A stretch of DNA of 64,000 nt from Sporisorium sorghi (GCA_023212695.1 JALCCG010000012.1:62001-126000), one strand, 5' to 3'. Shown: positions 17,789 through 26,680, counted from the first letter of the stretch. Notes: generated by a model not told the origin, from the letters alone. Numbers and translations are program-made.

Positions 17789-19561
17789 CTATACACGCAA
17801 TTTGTTAACAAGGACCTCCAGCTCAGCGGATACCTGATTGATCTGCTCGGCAGACTCGAAGATTTTAGTAAAGGATGCCTGCTGTTCTTGAGCACTGATC
17901 CGGATCTCGCCGGACACAGACGAGTTTCGCTCTGCGAGCTCAGCCAACTGTTTAATGGCAGCGGTTATCTGTTCGGTCTCGGCAACCATCTCCTGGGTAG
18001 CGGCAGACACCTCTTGGATCTGGCTGGTCACCGTATCGGTTGCAAGCAGCATTCCTTTAAACAGCTCGCCGGTTTCTTTAACAACTTCAATTCCCTTGGC
18101 GACGTTATGCTCGCCTTCGCTGATGGCTTCTACCGCAAATGCCGTTTCCTCCTGAATGTAACGGACCAGCTCGATGATCTGGTCTGCCGATTTTCTGGAT
18201 TCTTCTGACAGCTTCTTCACTTCGTTCGCTACAACCGCAAAGCCGCGCCCCTCTTCACCCGCTCTTGCCGCCTCAATACCTGCATTGAGTGATAGCAAAT
18301 TCGTCTGCGAAGATATTTCGGTGATAACCTGAACGATCTGACCAATCTCATGTGAGCGGTTTTGCAGCTTCTCAATGATTTGGACTGAATTTTTGACCGA
18401 ATGATCGATCGAATTCATCTGCTCGATAACCTGCTCTACATTTTGATTGCCTCGCTCCGACTGTTCCTTCATCTGCAAGGAGATTTCGGAGAGATCCGAC
18501 GTATTGCCGGCAATGGTCGACACCCCGGACGAAATTTCTTCGAGCGAAACCACGCTCTCGGTAATGGACGTGCTCTGCAGCGCTACTCGTTCAGACATCT
18601 CCTCCATATTCTTGGTGATGACGGAAGAGTTGTTATTATTGACCTCCACAGCAGAGAAGAGGAACTTGGATTGCTCGGCGGATTGCTCAGATACGGATTT
18701 GATCGTTGTCACGAGTTCGTTGATATGACTGACCGTGGTGTTGAACTTGGCATTCACTTGCCCCAATTCATCGTCTCCGGCTTGCAGTTTGACGGTGAAA
18801 TCGCCTTTGCTCAGCTTGTCCAACGCCCCCATCAGCGCTTGAATCGGAGCGAAGGTGCGTCTGATCGTGAAATACTGCAAAGCTAACACAACAAGCAAGG
18901 TAATAAGCAAAGCCATGACCGTTCTCGTTATTAATTCCTGTTTACCGGATGAGATCAGGCTTGCATCCACGTCGATACCCATGTAAGCGAAAACCTCGCC
19001 GTCGGCGCTCAGGAAAGGATGGAGCACGGTGATCCAGGTACCGTAATTGTCTGTGTACGCTTTGGTATGAACGAGCTTTTTCGTCTCCAGCATTTCTCTG
19101 ACGGCATCAGCATGGATTTTAGGCTGTTCGTATAAATCACCAAGGTTCAGATTCTCTTCGGCAAACATGTCAAGAACCGCTGTCGGCATAGCCACTATCG
19201 AAGTTTTGTTGCCATCCTCTAACTCCGGTCCAAAAATATAGCCCTGCGCAACGTTCGGGTAAAGTACAGATAATTCGTCGAAAATGCTAATTAATTTCTT
19301 CTGGATATCGGCATTACGGTCCGTTGCCCCTTTTACCGCCACTGCATCCTCAACTGAAACCTTATTGACCAAGGTGCCCATGATTTTACCCGAATCTGAC
19401 TGGAGCTGCTTAGTCAGCACGTTGTCCTGAATATAAAAGCTGGAACCAATAACGATTGCACCCGTGATAATAATATAGAGACTCGTCCATAACATATTTC
19501 TTGTAACGATACTAAGATTCTTAAATCTCAATCCTTTTGAGAACGTTTTAGGCTTGCTCAC
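17789..19561 (-). CDS. Methyl-accepting chemotaxis protein
   Basis: A 590-aa chemoreceptor. Helix 1 is at about 23-43, the extracellular Cache-like sensor at 44-212, helix 2 at 214-232 and HAMP at about 233-290, followed by the long cytoplasmic coiled coil. The tip has the conserved block [20 protein letters not shown], the site of CheA/CheW contact. The GTG start at 19561 has AAGGAGAG 8 nt upstream. It lies just upstream of the NRPS gene with 46 nt between and no terminator, so the two may share a transcript. A sigma-D-like promoter is seen upstream. Ligand unknown. Confidence 0.93.
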   Translation of the reverse strand: MSKPKTFSKGLRFKNLSIVTRNMLWTSLYIIITGAIVIGSSFYIQDNVLTKQLQSDSGKIMGTLVNKVSVEDAVAVKGATDRNADIQKKLISIFDELSVLYPNVAQGYIFGPELEDGNKTSIVAMPTAVLDMFAEENLNLGDLYEQPKIHADAVREMLETKKLVHTKAYTDNYGTWITVLHPFLSADGEVFAYMGIDVDASLISSGKQELITRTVMALLITLLVVLALQYFTIRRTFAPIQALMGALDKLSKGDFTVKLQAGDDELGQVNAKFNTTVSHINELVTTIKSVSEQSAEQSKFLFSAVEVNNNNSSVITKNMEEMSERVALQSTSITESVVSLEEISSGVSTIAGNTSDLSEISLQMKEQSERGNQNVEQVIEQMNSIDHSVKNSVQIIEKLQNRSHEIGQIVQVITEISSQTNLLSLNAGIEAARAGEEGRGFAVVANEVKKLSEESRKSADQIIELVRYIQEETAFAVEAISEGEHNVAKGIEVVKETGELFKGMLLATDTVTSQIQEVSAATQEMVAETEQITAAIKQLAELAERNSSVSGEIRISAQEQQASFTKIFESAEQINQVSAELEVLVNKLRV

Positions 19562-19977
19562 TCGGTGTCTCTCCTTTGATATCTCTTATGTATTTCATTT
19601 TGGCTAGGGCTTTCTCTATCAGGCTTTTTCACCACCTACTTTCCTAGACATCGTGAATAATTTCGGTGCTTTTCATGAATTGATTACATTTTTCATAAAA
19701 GGTCATATGTAAAGATCACTTCCCTCCAATGTTCTTCTGGCTTTGCACATTTCACTCATTATTTGTGTTAAGTGAAAAATCCGTTCAATAGACAGAACTA
19801 CCGTATAAACTCATAAACCTTACATCTTTTGTACTATAATAATCGGCTTATATGCGTAAAATCTTAATACTTTAGTAATATAAACTTACAAAAAAAGTGT
19901 TATTTTCGACAACGGTTCGAATTTTATAGATATTCCTATTTCAAAATAACCATGCTGTCTCCGTCTGCCTGGCAAAC
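19562..19977. other. Intergenic stretch upstream of the chemoreceptor gene
   Basis: About 415 bp without a credible gene. It holds the candidate sigma-D promoter (19840-19866) and the chemoreceptor leader. Beyond that it is AT-rich and I see no repeat or RNA structure. Confidence 0.5.
19840..19866 (-). promoter_or_regulatory. Candidate sigma-D promoter for the chemoreceptor gene
   Basis: On the minus strand TAAG (19863-19866), 15 nt, then GCCGATTA (19840-19847). The sigma-D consensus is TAAA-N15-GCCGATAT. It would give a leader of about 270 nt before the GTG at 19561, rather long, which lowers confidence. Confidence 0.45.
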
Positions 19978-20006
19978 AGAAAAAGACCGCGATATACGCG
20001 GTCCCG
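19978..20006 (-). terminator. Terminator after the exported-peptide gene
   Basis: GACCGCG / CGCGGTC with a 5-nt loop (19985-20003), followed by TTTTTC on the minus strand. It ends the HTH-TPR regulator and peptide transcript. Confidence 0.8.
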
Positions 20007-20092
20007 GGTGTTGGATTACCATCTTGGAATGGAATCCTCTTTTCAATTTTCCTTTTATAGCCTGCATACGCTCGATAGACGAATATTAAGTA

Positions 20093-20242
20093 TTACCAGC
20101 CGCCTTCACCATGCTGTGGACTTGCAGCAGTATAAGGCTTCTTAATAATCGGACTCGCTTCATTCCCTGAAATCATAACATTGGGTAATGTAACAATGAC
20201 CAGACTAGCAATTAACAACAGTGACACTAACTTTTTCTTCAT
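20093..20242 (-). CDS. 49-aa exported peptide, probable signalling peptide precursor
   Basis: A complete small gene: AAGGAGGT lies 11 nt before an ATG at 20242 and the TAA is at 20093-20095. The product has a positive N-terminus (MKKK), a hydrophobic signal segment (about residues 5-24) and a short hydrophilic tail (about 28-49) containing KKPYTAASPQH and ending in GGW. The first 38 nt lie inside the end of the HTH-TPR regulator gene in another frame, so its ribosome site is within that gene. This is the layout of Phr and AimP/AloP-type peptide genes next to their receptors. Export and processing to a short peptide that binds the regulator are inferred. No other function is suggested by the sequence. 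Confidence 0.78.
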   Translation of the reverse strand: MKKKLVSLLLIASLVIVTLPNVMISGNEASPIIKKPYTAASPQHGEGGW

Positions 20243-21611
20243 CTTGATCGTAGACCTCCTTCATGAATGCAGCGTATTTTTGAAGATCAGAATAATCTAT
20301 TTGGGATCGAATTTTCTCGATTGTGCTGCAGCACCTTACGATATTTGCTGTATTATTGATTTTATATGAAACTGCCAAACTATCCAATATATATCGAACG
20401 CCATTATGAATATTATTTCTTCGGAGATAATATAAACCTACATCTGTCAAAAAGTTTGCAAAGCGATCATCAAAAAATTGAGTCGTATAACTTCCAACAG
20501 TCTCACTTCTTTCGAGCTGATCCATGATGATGTTCTTGAACCGTTCAAGATATTTATCGATATCGAATCGATAAATATTTGCGGCTTGAACAATTTTAAA
20601 TAAGGCCATCAACACCTCGTTCTTGCGAACCGAAACATAATCTACGTACTCTTCCAATACATCCGTATTCCCAGACATTAACTGGTAGAGATACTTGTTT
20701 CCAATGGCCCAGTCCTTGAATTGTTTCTTGGTTTGCTCAGATTCTTCATCCGTTTCTACAACCCAGCTTAGATCTTCATAAGAGGAAACGTAATACAGAG
20801 CTTTTTCATAATCAGCATCTTCGGCTGAGATAGCCCCTAGCATTAAGTTTGCATATAAAATGTAACCAAATAGTGGCTTAGCAGGCTCTATGGTCTTCTT
20901 TCTCTGGCTCTTTCGGTTTACTTTCTGTTCATATAGATTTTTTGAAACATGACCCATCAATTTTGCATAATATCTTGCTTTTGTCCATTTTCGTAAAGAT
21001 AAAAATAAATTCGCGAGATCCTTTAAAGCATCAAGTTGCTCAGCTTCTCCTAAGCGTAAAATGTAAGATTCAAGTTGTAAAGCGCACTCTAAATTATGCT
21101 CTTGATTCTTAGTTAATGAGCATGTAAAGATTCTGTACTGGCATAAGGCTAATCTCTCAGCATGCTGGTACCTTTCACTTTCAGCCACTTTCCGGTAGAT
21201 AATCACTGCAGCATCTTTATAACCTTCTTCAAATAAATGTTCTGCACAATCAAAAAGATGCGATGCATAACTAAGACTGTCCATCATGAGGCTGACGACT
21301 TGGTCTACAATTTGTAATTTCCCGAGCTCGGCGCAACTCTGGATAAAAGGCCCGAGCCGTCGCCAGTCAAGTGAAGACAAGCTGCAGCTTTCTGTCGCAT
21401 ATAATGAATAAAAATATCCTTTTTCAAGATTCATAGCCTTGGTTATTAAATCAAGACTTGATACAGAAATCGTTTGCTGTCCATTTATGATTCTGCTGAG
21501 TGTTCCCGAGTTGATTCCCGATTTATCTGCAAAGAAGGAGATTGTCAGATTCTCTTGCTTTAAATATCTTAATAATTCTGCACTAATCGTCTTGTTGTCT
21601 GTAGGTTCCAA
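20205..21611 (-). CDS. HTH-TPR transcriptional regulator (AimR/RNPP-like receptor)
   Basis: A 468-aa protein with an N-terminal XRE-type helix-turn-helix (about 9-66; FFADKSGINSGTLSRIING) followed by about 400 residues of helical, TPR-like repeats ending near the C-terminus. This is the architecture of peptide-sensing regulators such as AimR of phages and the AimR-like (Alo) proteins reported in Paenibacillus, and more broadly of the RNPP family. The start is a TTG at 21611 behind a GGGGGG stretch. The 3' end overlaps the exported-peptide gene by 38 nt. No phage genes are nearby, so this appears to be a chromosomal cell-cell signalling pair. The controlled genes are not known; the pair itself and the adjacent chemoreceptor-NRPS locus are candidates. 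Confidence 0.85.
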   Translation of the reverse strand: MEPTDNKTISAELLRYLKQENLTISFFADKSGINSGTLSRIINGQQTISVSSLDLITKAMNLEKGYFYSLYATESCSLSSLDWRRLGPFIQSCAELGKLQIVDQVVSLMMDSLSYASHLFDCAEHLFEEGYKDAAVIIYRKVAESERYQHAERLALCQYRIFTCSLTKNQEHNLECALQLESYILRLGEAEQLDALKDLANLFLSLRKWTKARYYAKLMGHVSKNLYEQKVNRKSQRKKTIEPAKPLFGYILYANLMLGAISAEDADYEKALYYVSSYEDLSWVVETDEESEQTKKQFKDWAIGNKYLYQLMSGNTDVLEEYVDYVSVRKNEVLMALFKIVQAANIYRFDIDKYLERFKNIIMDQLERSETVGSYTTQFFDDRFANFLTDVGLYYLRRNNIHNGVRYILDSLAVSYKINNTANIVRCCSTIEKIRSQIDYSDLQKYAAFMKEVYDQDEEKVSVTVVNC

Positions 21612-21827
21612 TAAGATCCCCCCAGATCTATAATTTAATGTATAAATATACCAATGGTCAATATTATTTAGATATATATCTGAGACTCTTATTACTAATG
21701 ATCGGATTCATTGTCATTATCATTAATATCACAAACCCTACCGATTCTCTAAACTCCAATATCGTTAAAACGTTTACCCTACCTGCAAATCTGTGCTAAC
21801 AAAGCTTCAATCGCAATTCCTGCATAC

Positions 21828-21868
21828 AAAAAACCACCACAAAAACCATGGGTATGTGGTGGTTGTAT
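21828..21868 (-). terminator. Hairpin with T-run on the minus strand, with no gene feeding into it
   Basis: AACCACCACA (21832-21841) / TGTGGTGGTT (21855-21864), followed by TTTT on the minus strand. No minus-strand gene ends here, so it may block antisense transcription into the regulator promoter or act as an operator for the divergent MarR gene. Confidence 0.5.
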
Positions 21869-21900
21869 ACATATGGGATTAATATCTTAAAGTTTACATA

Positions 21901-21929
21901 TTGAGTAACCTAACGAATATCTTTATAAT
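21901..21929 (+). promoter_or_regulatory. Sigma-A promoter for the MarR gene
   Basis: TTGAGT (21901-21906), a 17-bp spacer and TATAAT (21924-21929). Transcription would start near 21936. Confidence 0.65.
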
Positions 21930-21965
21930 CAAGATACCCACATTTAAGAAGGAGGTCTCGGGCTT

Positions 21966-22460
21966 TTGTCAAGCAAACAGCAAGATCAACCAACAGATCT
22001 GCAGGAAAATCTCACCTTGCGCATGCGGAGACTCGGAACCCGAACGGTACTGTACCAGCAGCAGGTAGCTTCCTCCCTCGGGTTATACAATAATGACTTT
22101 ATCTCCATCGATATCCTTCATGAAAAAGGCCCCATTACAGCCGGGGAACTCTCCAAACTAACCGGGCTTACGACAGGCAGCGTAACTGCATTAATTGACA
22201 GGTTAGAAAAAAGCGGGTATGTTCGCAGGGAAAATGATCCCAAAGACCGCCGTAAAGTGATTATTGTTCCCTTATATGAAGATAAAGAAGACGTCAGCGA
22301 AACTTATCTGAAGCTTTATGCGTCCATGATGGATCTGGCTTCCAGTTATACGGAAGAGGAGCTTGACCTCATTACACAATTCCTAGGCAAAGCAAGCACG
22401 GTATTGGAAGAGCAGATCCAACATCTCAGTTCCACCGCACGCAGCAAATCTTCTTCCTGA
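21966..22460 (+). CDS. MarR-family transcriptional regulator
   Basis: A 164-aa protein with the MarR winged helix: GPITAGELSKLTGLTTGSV is the recognition region, followed by RLEKSGYVRRENDPKDRRKV, the wing with the family DxRxxx motif. The start is a TTG at 21966 with GAAGGAGGT about 10 nt upstream. It is transcribed alone, ending at a bidirectional terminator. No effector can be named. Regulators of this type usually repress their own gene and a nearby transporter, but no transporter is adjacent here. Confidence 0.9.
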   Translation: MSSKQQDQPTDLQENLTLRMRRLGTRTVLYQQQVASSLGLYNNDFISIDILHEKGPITAGELSKLTGLTTGSVTALIDRLEKSGYVRRENDPKDRRKVIIVPLYEDKEDVSETYLKLYASMMDLASSYTEEELDLITQFLGKASTVLEEQIQHLSSTARSKSSS

Positions 22461-22474
22461 GCGCATGAGGCAAG

Positions 22475-22527
22475 AAGAAGGGCGATACTCCGACAAGTCA
22501 TGGTGACTCTGGAGTATCGCCCTTCTT
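22475..22527. terminator. Bidirectional terminator between MarR and YtxJ genes
   Basis: Perfect 17-bp inverted repeat, 22475-22491 and 22511-22527, flanked by A/T on both sides. It serves the convergent genes on either side. Confidence 0.85.
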
Positions 22528-22529
22528 AT

Positions 22530-22868
22530 TTAGTCCAATACAGCGGTTATATGCTCGGTCGTAATCGCCCAGTGCGAAGCCGTCCAATACTTGGCCTTGT
22601 CCTTCACACAGATAATTTGTGGCGACTCGTGCTTTACGTTCAGATCTTCGGCAATTTTATTGGAAACCGGGCGGGATTCGATGACTTTAACCAGAGTATA
22701 ATCGACATCACCATTCGGTGTCTTTTTCAAATAAGAATCGTATTCCGCAAGAGCATTGGAGCTAACCGGACAAGTTGTACTGTGCTTCAAAATAACTTGA
22801 CCGCGCTCTGAGGATTTCTCCAGAATCGCATTCCATTCTTCCAGTGTCGTGATTTCATTCCATTGCAT
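22530..22868 (-). CDS. ytxJ: Bacilliredoxin-type protein YtxJ (BrxC)
   Basis: A 112-aa thioredoxin-fold protein with a single active-site cysteine in the motif HSTTCPVS, as in the YtxJ/BrxC monothiol bacilliredoxins. These remove bacillithiol from oxidised protein thiols in the cytoplasm. The length matches the family. GGGGAG lies 9 nt before the ATG. It is transcribed alone, convergent with the MarR gene. Confidence 0.92.
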   Translation of the reverse strand: MQWNEITTLEEWNAILEKSSERGQVILKHSTTCPVSSNALAEYDSYLKKTPNGDVDYTLVKVIESRPVSNKIAEDLNVKHESPQIICVKDKAKYWTASHWAITTEHITAVLD

Positions 22869-22983
22869 GTATTATTCTCCCCTTTGATGATATTCTTGCA
22901 AGTATTTCTTCTATTATATAGCCAAAGCTATTATAAACATAAACCGCCCAGTCTCTCTTGTCCAGAATTACAACTCTTATCCG

Positions 22984-24699
22984 CTATGATTCTTCATCCG
23001 CTACCCGAATCGTGTCACGGCCGGAACGCTTCGCTTCATAGAGCGCCCGGTCGGCCATTTTCAAGAGTCTCTTCAACTCTGAATCCCACCATATCTCTGC
23101 TTCGCCATCAGTCGCTATAGGTTCAAGCTCCACGGACCGCTGCAGGTTAAATGGAGCAACCGTTCTTACCGCTTCTGAACCGCCGTCTTCTTCATTCTCG
23201 GTCCCAGAGCGGCTCCTAGAGCTTGAGTTCACCGAGGCGATGCCAAAGCTGGCTGTAATCTGCAGCGGACCTTCCGGTGTAACCAACGGCTGCGCCACGA
23301 GTTTAGTACGAATACGCTGTGCTGCCGCTTCAGCCTCAGACGGTGTCATATCCGGCATTGCGATAGCAAACTCCTCTCCGCCATAACGGGCGAATAAATC
23401 CTCAGGACGAAGTGCCTTCCGGGTCACCATAACTACATGCAGCAGCGCCTGATCGCCAATATCATGGCCAAACACATCGTTAATCCGCTTAAAATAATCG
23501 ATATCAAACAGCAGGAAAGCCAATGGCTCCCGATGGAGGACAGCACGGCTCAGGATCGCTCGACTCAGCTTCATGAAGTGTGCCCGATTATAAATTTGGG
23601 TTAGTCCATCATAATATGCCATCTGCAGGAGCTCCTCCTGGAGCCGCGCCCTTTCCGTGACGTCGATGAGGACAATGAGTCGTCCGACCTCCCGTCCCCG
23701 CTGATTGCGTACAATGGAAGACCTGATCTGGTACTTGAACATTTTGCCCCCGACCTGCCACTGGATTTCCTGAATATCCGCATCTCCATTGTCGCTGACT
23801 CTGCTGTCCTCCAAACAGAAGACCGGCTCCACGGTTGCGTGATGCTGCCATAAATCATGTAAAGGCTCGCCGATTGCTGATGCACTAAGTTCAGGCATCA
23901 TGGATGCTGCCGCAGGATTGAAATCAACCAATCTGCTGTCCAGATCCAATACGAGCACACCGTCACGCATACTCGCAAAAAGATTGTCCCTTGCAATCGG
24001 CGCTACATGAAACAAGCCTTTAGAGGTGAGCGCCCAGAGATACAGTGCGGAAGTTACGGTCATGATGACCGGAATCGGATCTATTCCATCTGGCGTAAGA
24101 CCGCCAAGATAGAGGAAATCGCCGATCAAGGGCAGGATAAGACCGATGAGCATGGTGCCAAGCTGTAACCGGTAGGATGGCATCCTGCGCCAGCTGCGCA
24201 GCAGCAGTATCACTCCACCGATCAAACAAGCGAAAGTATATGCGCCCTGGATGATATACCAAGGCCCTGCGATCACATCCACCTTCAGGCCGGAGATACC
24301 TGTGCGGAGCACGATATCTCGGTAATAAAGATGATGCCATTCGTTTGTCATGACCAGCAGCATCGTCACGACGGGAATGGCAAACATGGCAATCTGCAGA
24401 TCACGCCTCAAATATCGTTCCATGCCCAGATAGGACAGAATGATTAACAGATTAAGGGGTGGCAGAAATGGCATGCCCAAGTATTCAATCTTGATCCAGA
24501 ATTGAATTTCCTGAAGCGAATCGCTTGCCAACTCCAGAGCAGCACCAAACGTATACATCGCCGCCATCATACTGAAGACAAAGAAGGTTTTGACTGTTGC
24601 CAGCTTCGAACGTCCCGACAGCGCGTACAGACTCATAATAATATTCAATACGCCTGCAGCGACAATAAGGGTAATGATAGCCGAGTAAGGTGTTCCCAT
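22984..24699 (-). CDS. Membrane diguanylate cyclase: 7TM - PAS - GGDEF
   Basis: A 571-aa protein from the ATG at 24699, which has TTGGAGCC as its ribosome site; a TTG at 24714 overlaps that site. An N-terminal block of seven membrane helices (about 5-225) of the histidine-kinase 7TM sensor type is followed by a PAS domain (about 240-345). The GGDEF domain has the active motif GGEEF (440-444), with an RPED inhibitory site for c-di-GMP five residues before it. A 50-residue, Ser- and Glu-rich insertion (about 492-543) interrupts the end of the GGDEF domain before LLKMADRALYEAKRSGR. It should make c-di-GMP from GTP; the sensed signal is unknown. Confidence 0.92.
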   Translation of the reverse strand: MGTPYSAIITLIVAAGVLNIIMSLYALSGRSKLATVKTFFVFSMMAAMYTFGAALELASDSLQEIQFWIKIEYLGMPFLPPLNLLIILSYLGMERYLRRDLQIAMFAIPVVTMLLVMTNEWHHLYYRDIVLRTGISGLKVDVIAGPWYIIQGAYTFACLIGGVILLLRSWRRMPSYRLQLGTMLIGLILPLIGDFLYLGGLTPDGIDPIPVIMTVTSALYLWALTSKGLFHVAPIARDNLFASMRDGVLVLDLDSRLVDFNPAAASMMPELSASAIGEPLHDLWQHHATVEPVFCLEDSRVSDNGDADIQEIQWQVGGKMFKYQIRSSIVRNQRGREVGRLIVLIDVTERARLQEELLQMAYYDGLTQIYNRAHFMKLSRAILSRAVLHREPLAFLLFDIDYFKRINDVFGHDIGDQALLHVVMVTRKALRPEDLFARYGGEEFAIAMPDMTPSEAEAAAQRIRTKLVAQPLVTPEGPLQITASFGIASVNSSSRSRSGTENEEDGGSEAVRTVAPFNLQRSVELEPIATDGEAEIWWDSELKRLLKMADRALYEAKRSGRDTIRVADEES

Positions 24700-24877
24700 T
24701 AATGTAGGCTCCAAATCTGCATGTGGTTAACCGGCCAGATGACAACCGATCGACTCTTAATCCGATGTTACCATAGTGTACCTATCGGAACAATATTCCT
24801 TCCATTAGCAGCTTGATATCATACCTGCAATTTTGGGTACATCCTAACCCCTTTTATAATCAGCCGCGGCATTCACC

Positions 24878-25852
24878 CTACTCGTCAATGAGACTCTCGG
24901 CCATTTTAAGAAGCTCATCTTTATTCACAAGCCCTTTGACGTTGACCATAATGGCATATACAATACTCCGATTAGGATCATACCATGAGACCAGGTCGCC
25001 GTTTGCCTCGTGTTGAAGGTAAATGCCCTCCATATGTTTCAATTGGACTTTCTCGGGGGAGGTATCCGGTAATTTCGTGAAACTTGCCTTTTTCCCGTAA
25101 CCCGCGGTAATTGTAATAGCTGTACTGCTCTTGCCATCAGATAGATAAACAACAGAATTGGAAGCCTTGGACCACGCCAGCTTCTCCACAAACAACTTCT
25201 CTTGGCTGGTCGATGACTGGGCTTGATGCATCAATCTTTGCTTCAGGGCATCGTACTGCGCACGCTCTTCTCCGTAAAGCTGCGGCCCTAGAGGAAAGAC
25301 TTGTCCATATGCAAACTTCACCCCGTCGGGCAGATTGTCGGGTTTCTTAATGGGAGGCGCCGAAGTTCGAGCCTGCTCTTTTTGAAAAGCTTCATAGGAG
25401 TGGTAGTCCGTCGGTCGATACTCGAATTTGACGGGATTCAAGGTGTCATAGCCATTGCCTTCATTGATGTAGTCATCCTTGATATAGTAGGCAGCGAGCT
25501 CTCCTTGCTGCAGATTGGACATGACGCGAACTCTGTATTCCTCAAGCAAACCGCTTAGTTTGGCAGGGAGGCTCGCCGGCGGATCGATGGTTTTGACCAC
25601 TACTTCCCCTTTATTGTTCAATATCTGGATATGCCCAGATGCTGCATACGCAGTGAAGGAGGCTAATAATAGGCACGGAATAACGATCGACATTACCGTT
25701 TTGCGTGTAAAGGATCGGTGACCTGAAGTATTCTTGTACGGGTTTATCTCCATATTTTGCTGAAGCCTGGACGTAATATCTATCTCGCGAAAATGATCAT
25801 CTGTTACAGAATGCTGCTTCAGCTCTTCGATTGGATCAAGGATGGCTCCCAT
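24878..25852 (-). CDS. Anti-sigma factor, membrane-anchored (DUF4367-like)
   Basis: A 324-aa protein: a short cytoplasmic N-terminus (about 1-46), one membrane helix (about 50-70) and a large extracytoplasmic domain, whose C-terminal part (VQLKHMEGIYLQHEANGDLVSW) resembles the DUF4367 domain of Firmicutes anti-sigma proteins. The ATG at 25852 follows GGGGGAAG and lies 34 nt inside the sigma-factor gene, so the two are translationally coupled. This is the usual arrangement of an ECF sigma factor and its anti-sigma. The sensed stress is unknown. Confidence 0.8.
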   Translation of the reverse strand: MGAILDPIEELKQHSVTDDHFREIDITSRLQQNMEINPYKNTSGHRSFTRKTVMSIVIPCLLLASFTAYAASGHIQILNNKGEVVVKTIDPPASLPAKLSGLLEEYRVRVMSNLQQGELAAYYIKDDYINEGNGYDTLNPVKFEYRPTDYHSYEAFQKEQARTSAPPIKKPDNLPDGVKFAYGQVFPLGPQLYGEERAQYDALKQRLMHQAQSSTSQEKLFVEKLAWSKASNSVVYLSDGKSSTAITITAGYGKKASFTKLPDTSPEKVQLKHMEGIYLQHEANGDLVSWYDPNRSIVYAIMVNVKGLVNKDELLKMAESLIDE

Positions 25853-26424
25853 TGTTCTTCCCCCTGCCATTTCATCATAGTTTCTTTTACTTTTCTCCTG
25901 ATTCGGGTCAGCTTTTTGCGAACGGCTTCCGGCGTTTTGCCGATGATTTCACTCAGTTCCGCATAGGTCTTATCATGAAATACGTACAGAACCAATAAAC
26001 TTCTTTCTTCTGCGGGCAGACTGACAAGCGCTCGGGATAAGGGTTCGCTAAATGCCCCTCTTAAAAATTCCTGTTCGGCGCTTTCCGCGAAAATTTGTCC
26101 CTTCAGCAATCTCCCCAGCTTCTCCGATAACTGCCGTCTATGAAGCAGATTTAAACAATGATGATACGCGATTTTGTACAACCAAGCATTAAAGCTGACA
26201 GTGGCCTTATAACCGGAAATTGATTGATAGGCCTTTAGAAAAATCTCCTGTACAGCGTCCTCTGCATCCTGTTCACTTCCAAGCAGCCGACAGCAATATA
26301 TGTACAACTGACGTTGGTACTCCCTCGCAATGGGAATAAATGCTTCCGCATCCCCATCCTGAACCTGGTGAACATACTCCTCTAATACGGCCGCGTCGAT
26401 TGTCCCTTCCCCCTCTCTTTTCAT
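25819..26424 (-). CDS. ECF-type RNA polymerase sigma factor
   Basis: A 201-aa sigma-70 family protein with region 2 (DAEDAVQEIFLKAYQSI, FNAWLYKIAYHHCLN) and region 4 (LPAEERSLLVLYVFHDKTYAELSEII, then AVRKKLTRIRRKVKE). Regions 1 and 3 are absent, as expected for ECF sigmas. The start at 26424 has only a weak ribosome site, which fits low expression. It overlaps the membrane anti-sigma gene downstream. The target promoter is not known; a palindrome lies just upstream of the gene. Confidence 0.9.
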   Translation of the reverse strand: MKREGEGTIDAAVLEEYVHQVQDGDAEAFIPIAREYQRQLYIYCCRLLGSEQDAEDAVQEIFLKAYQSISGYKATVSFNAWLYKIAYHHCLNLLHRRQLSEKLGRLLKGQIFAESAEQEFLRGAFSEPLSRALVSLPAEERSLLVLYVFHDKTYAELSEIIGKTPEAVRKKLTRIRRKVKETMMKWQGEEQWEPSLIQSKS

Positions 26425-26454
26425 GAATACCTATATAACAAAGCAGCACATGCA

Positions 26455-26469
26455 AAACGGACTCCGTTT
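26455..26469. promoter_or_regulatory. Perfect palindrome upstream of the ECF sigma gene
   Basis: AAACGGACTCCGTTT has 7-bp arms around one base, 31 nt upstream of the sigma-factor start. It could be an operator. No T-run follows it, so a terminator is unlikely. Confidence 0.35.
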
Positions 26470-26482
26470 AAAATATTTCGAA

Positions 26483-26514
26483 CAAAAGAAACCGCGATTT
26501 ACGCGGTTCCTGAT
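26483..26514 (-). terminator. Terminator downstream of the methyltransferase region
   Basis: GAAACCGCG / CGCGGTTCC with a 4-5 nt loop, followed by TTTCTTTT on the minus strand. It would end the methyltransferase transcript after about 220 nt of trailer that includes a gene remnant. Confidence 0.7.
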
Positions 26515-26566
26515 TAATCTATATGTGTTTCTCCCCATCTGGAGCTGTTTTCAGATGAATTCTGAC

Positions 26567-26680
26567 TCATGCTTCTTCCAAGGGTAAATAAATATTTATT
26601 TTGCTGTCCGCTTGATCCAGCGCGTCGATGTTAACCCAGTACTCAAAATCAAACGATCGCAAACTCGCAACACAAGTATG
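26567..26680 (-). pseudogene. C-terminal remnant of a GyrI-like effector-binding protein
   Basis: A 37-codon open stretch without a start, bounded upstream by an in-frame TAA, ending at the TGA at 26567. It encodes FEYWVNIDALDQADSKINIY followed by LPLEEA, resembling the end of GyrI-like or AraC effector-binding domains. Everything upstream has been lost and replaced by the methyltransferase gene. Confidence 0.5.

Noticed and set aside
20205..21611. Prophage lysis-lysogeny switch (AimR of a phage)
   Set aside because: No phage structural, integrase or lysis genes lie nearby; a chromosomal AimR-like pair fits better.
24760..24788. CCGAT/ATCGG hairpin upstream of the diguanylate cyclase gene
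   Set aside because: Only five base pairs with a long loop and no T-run.
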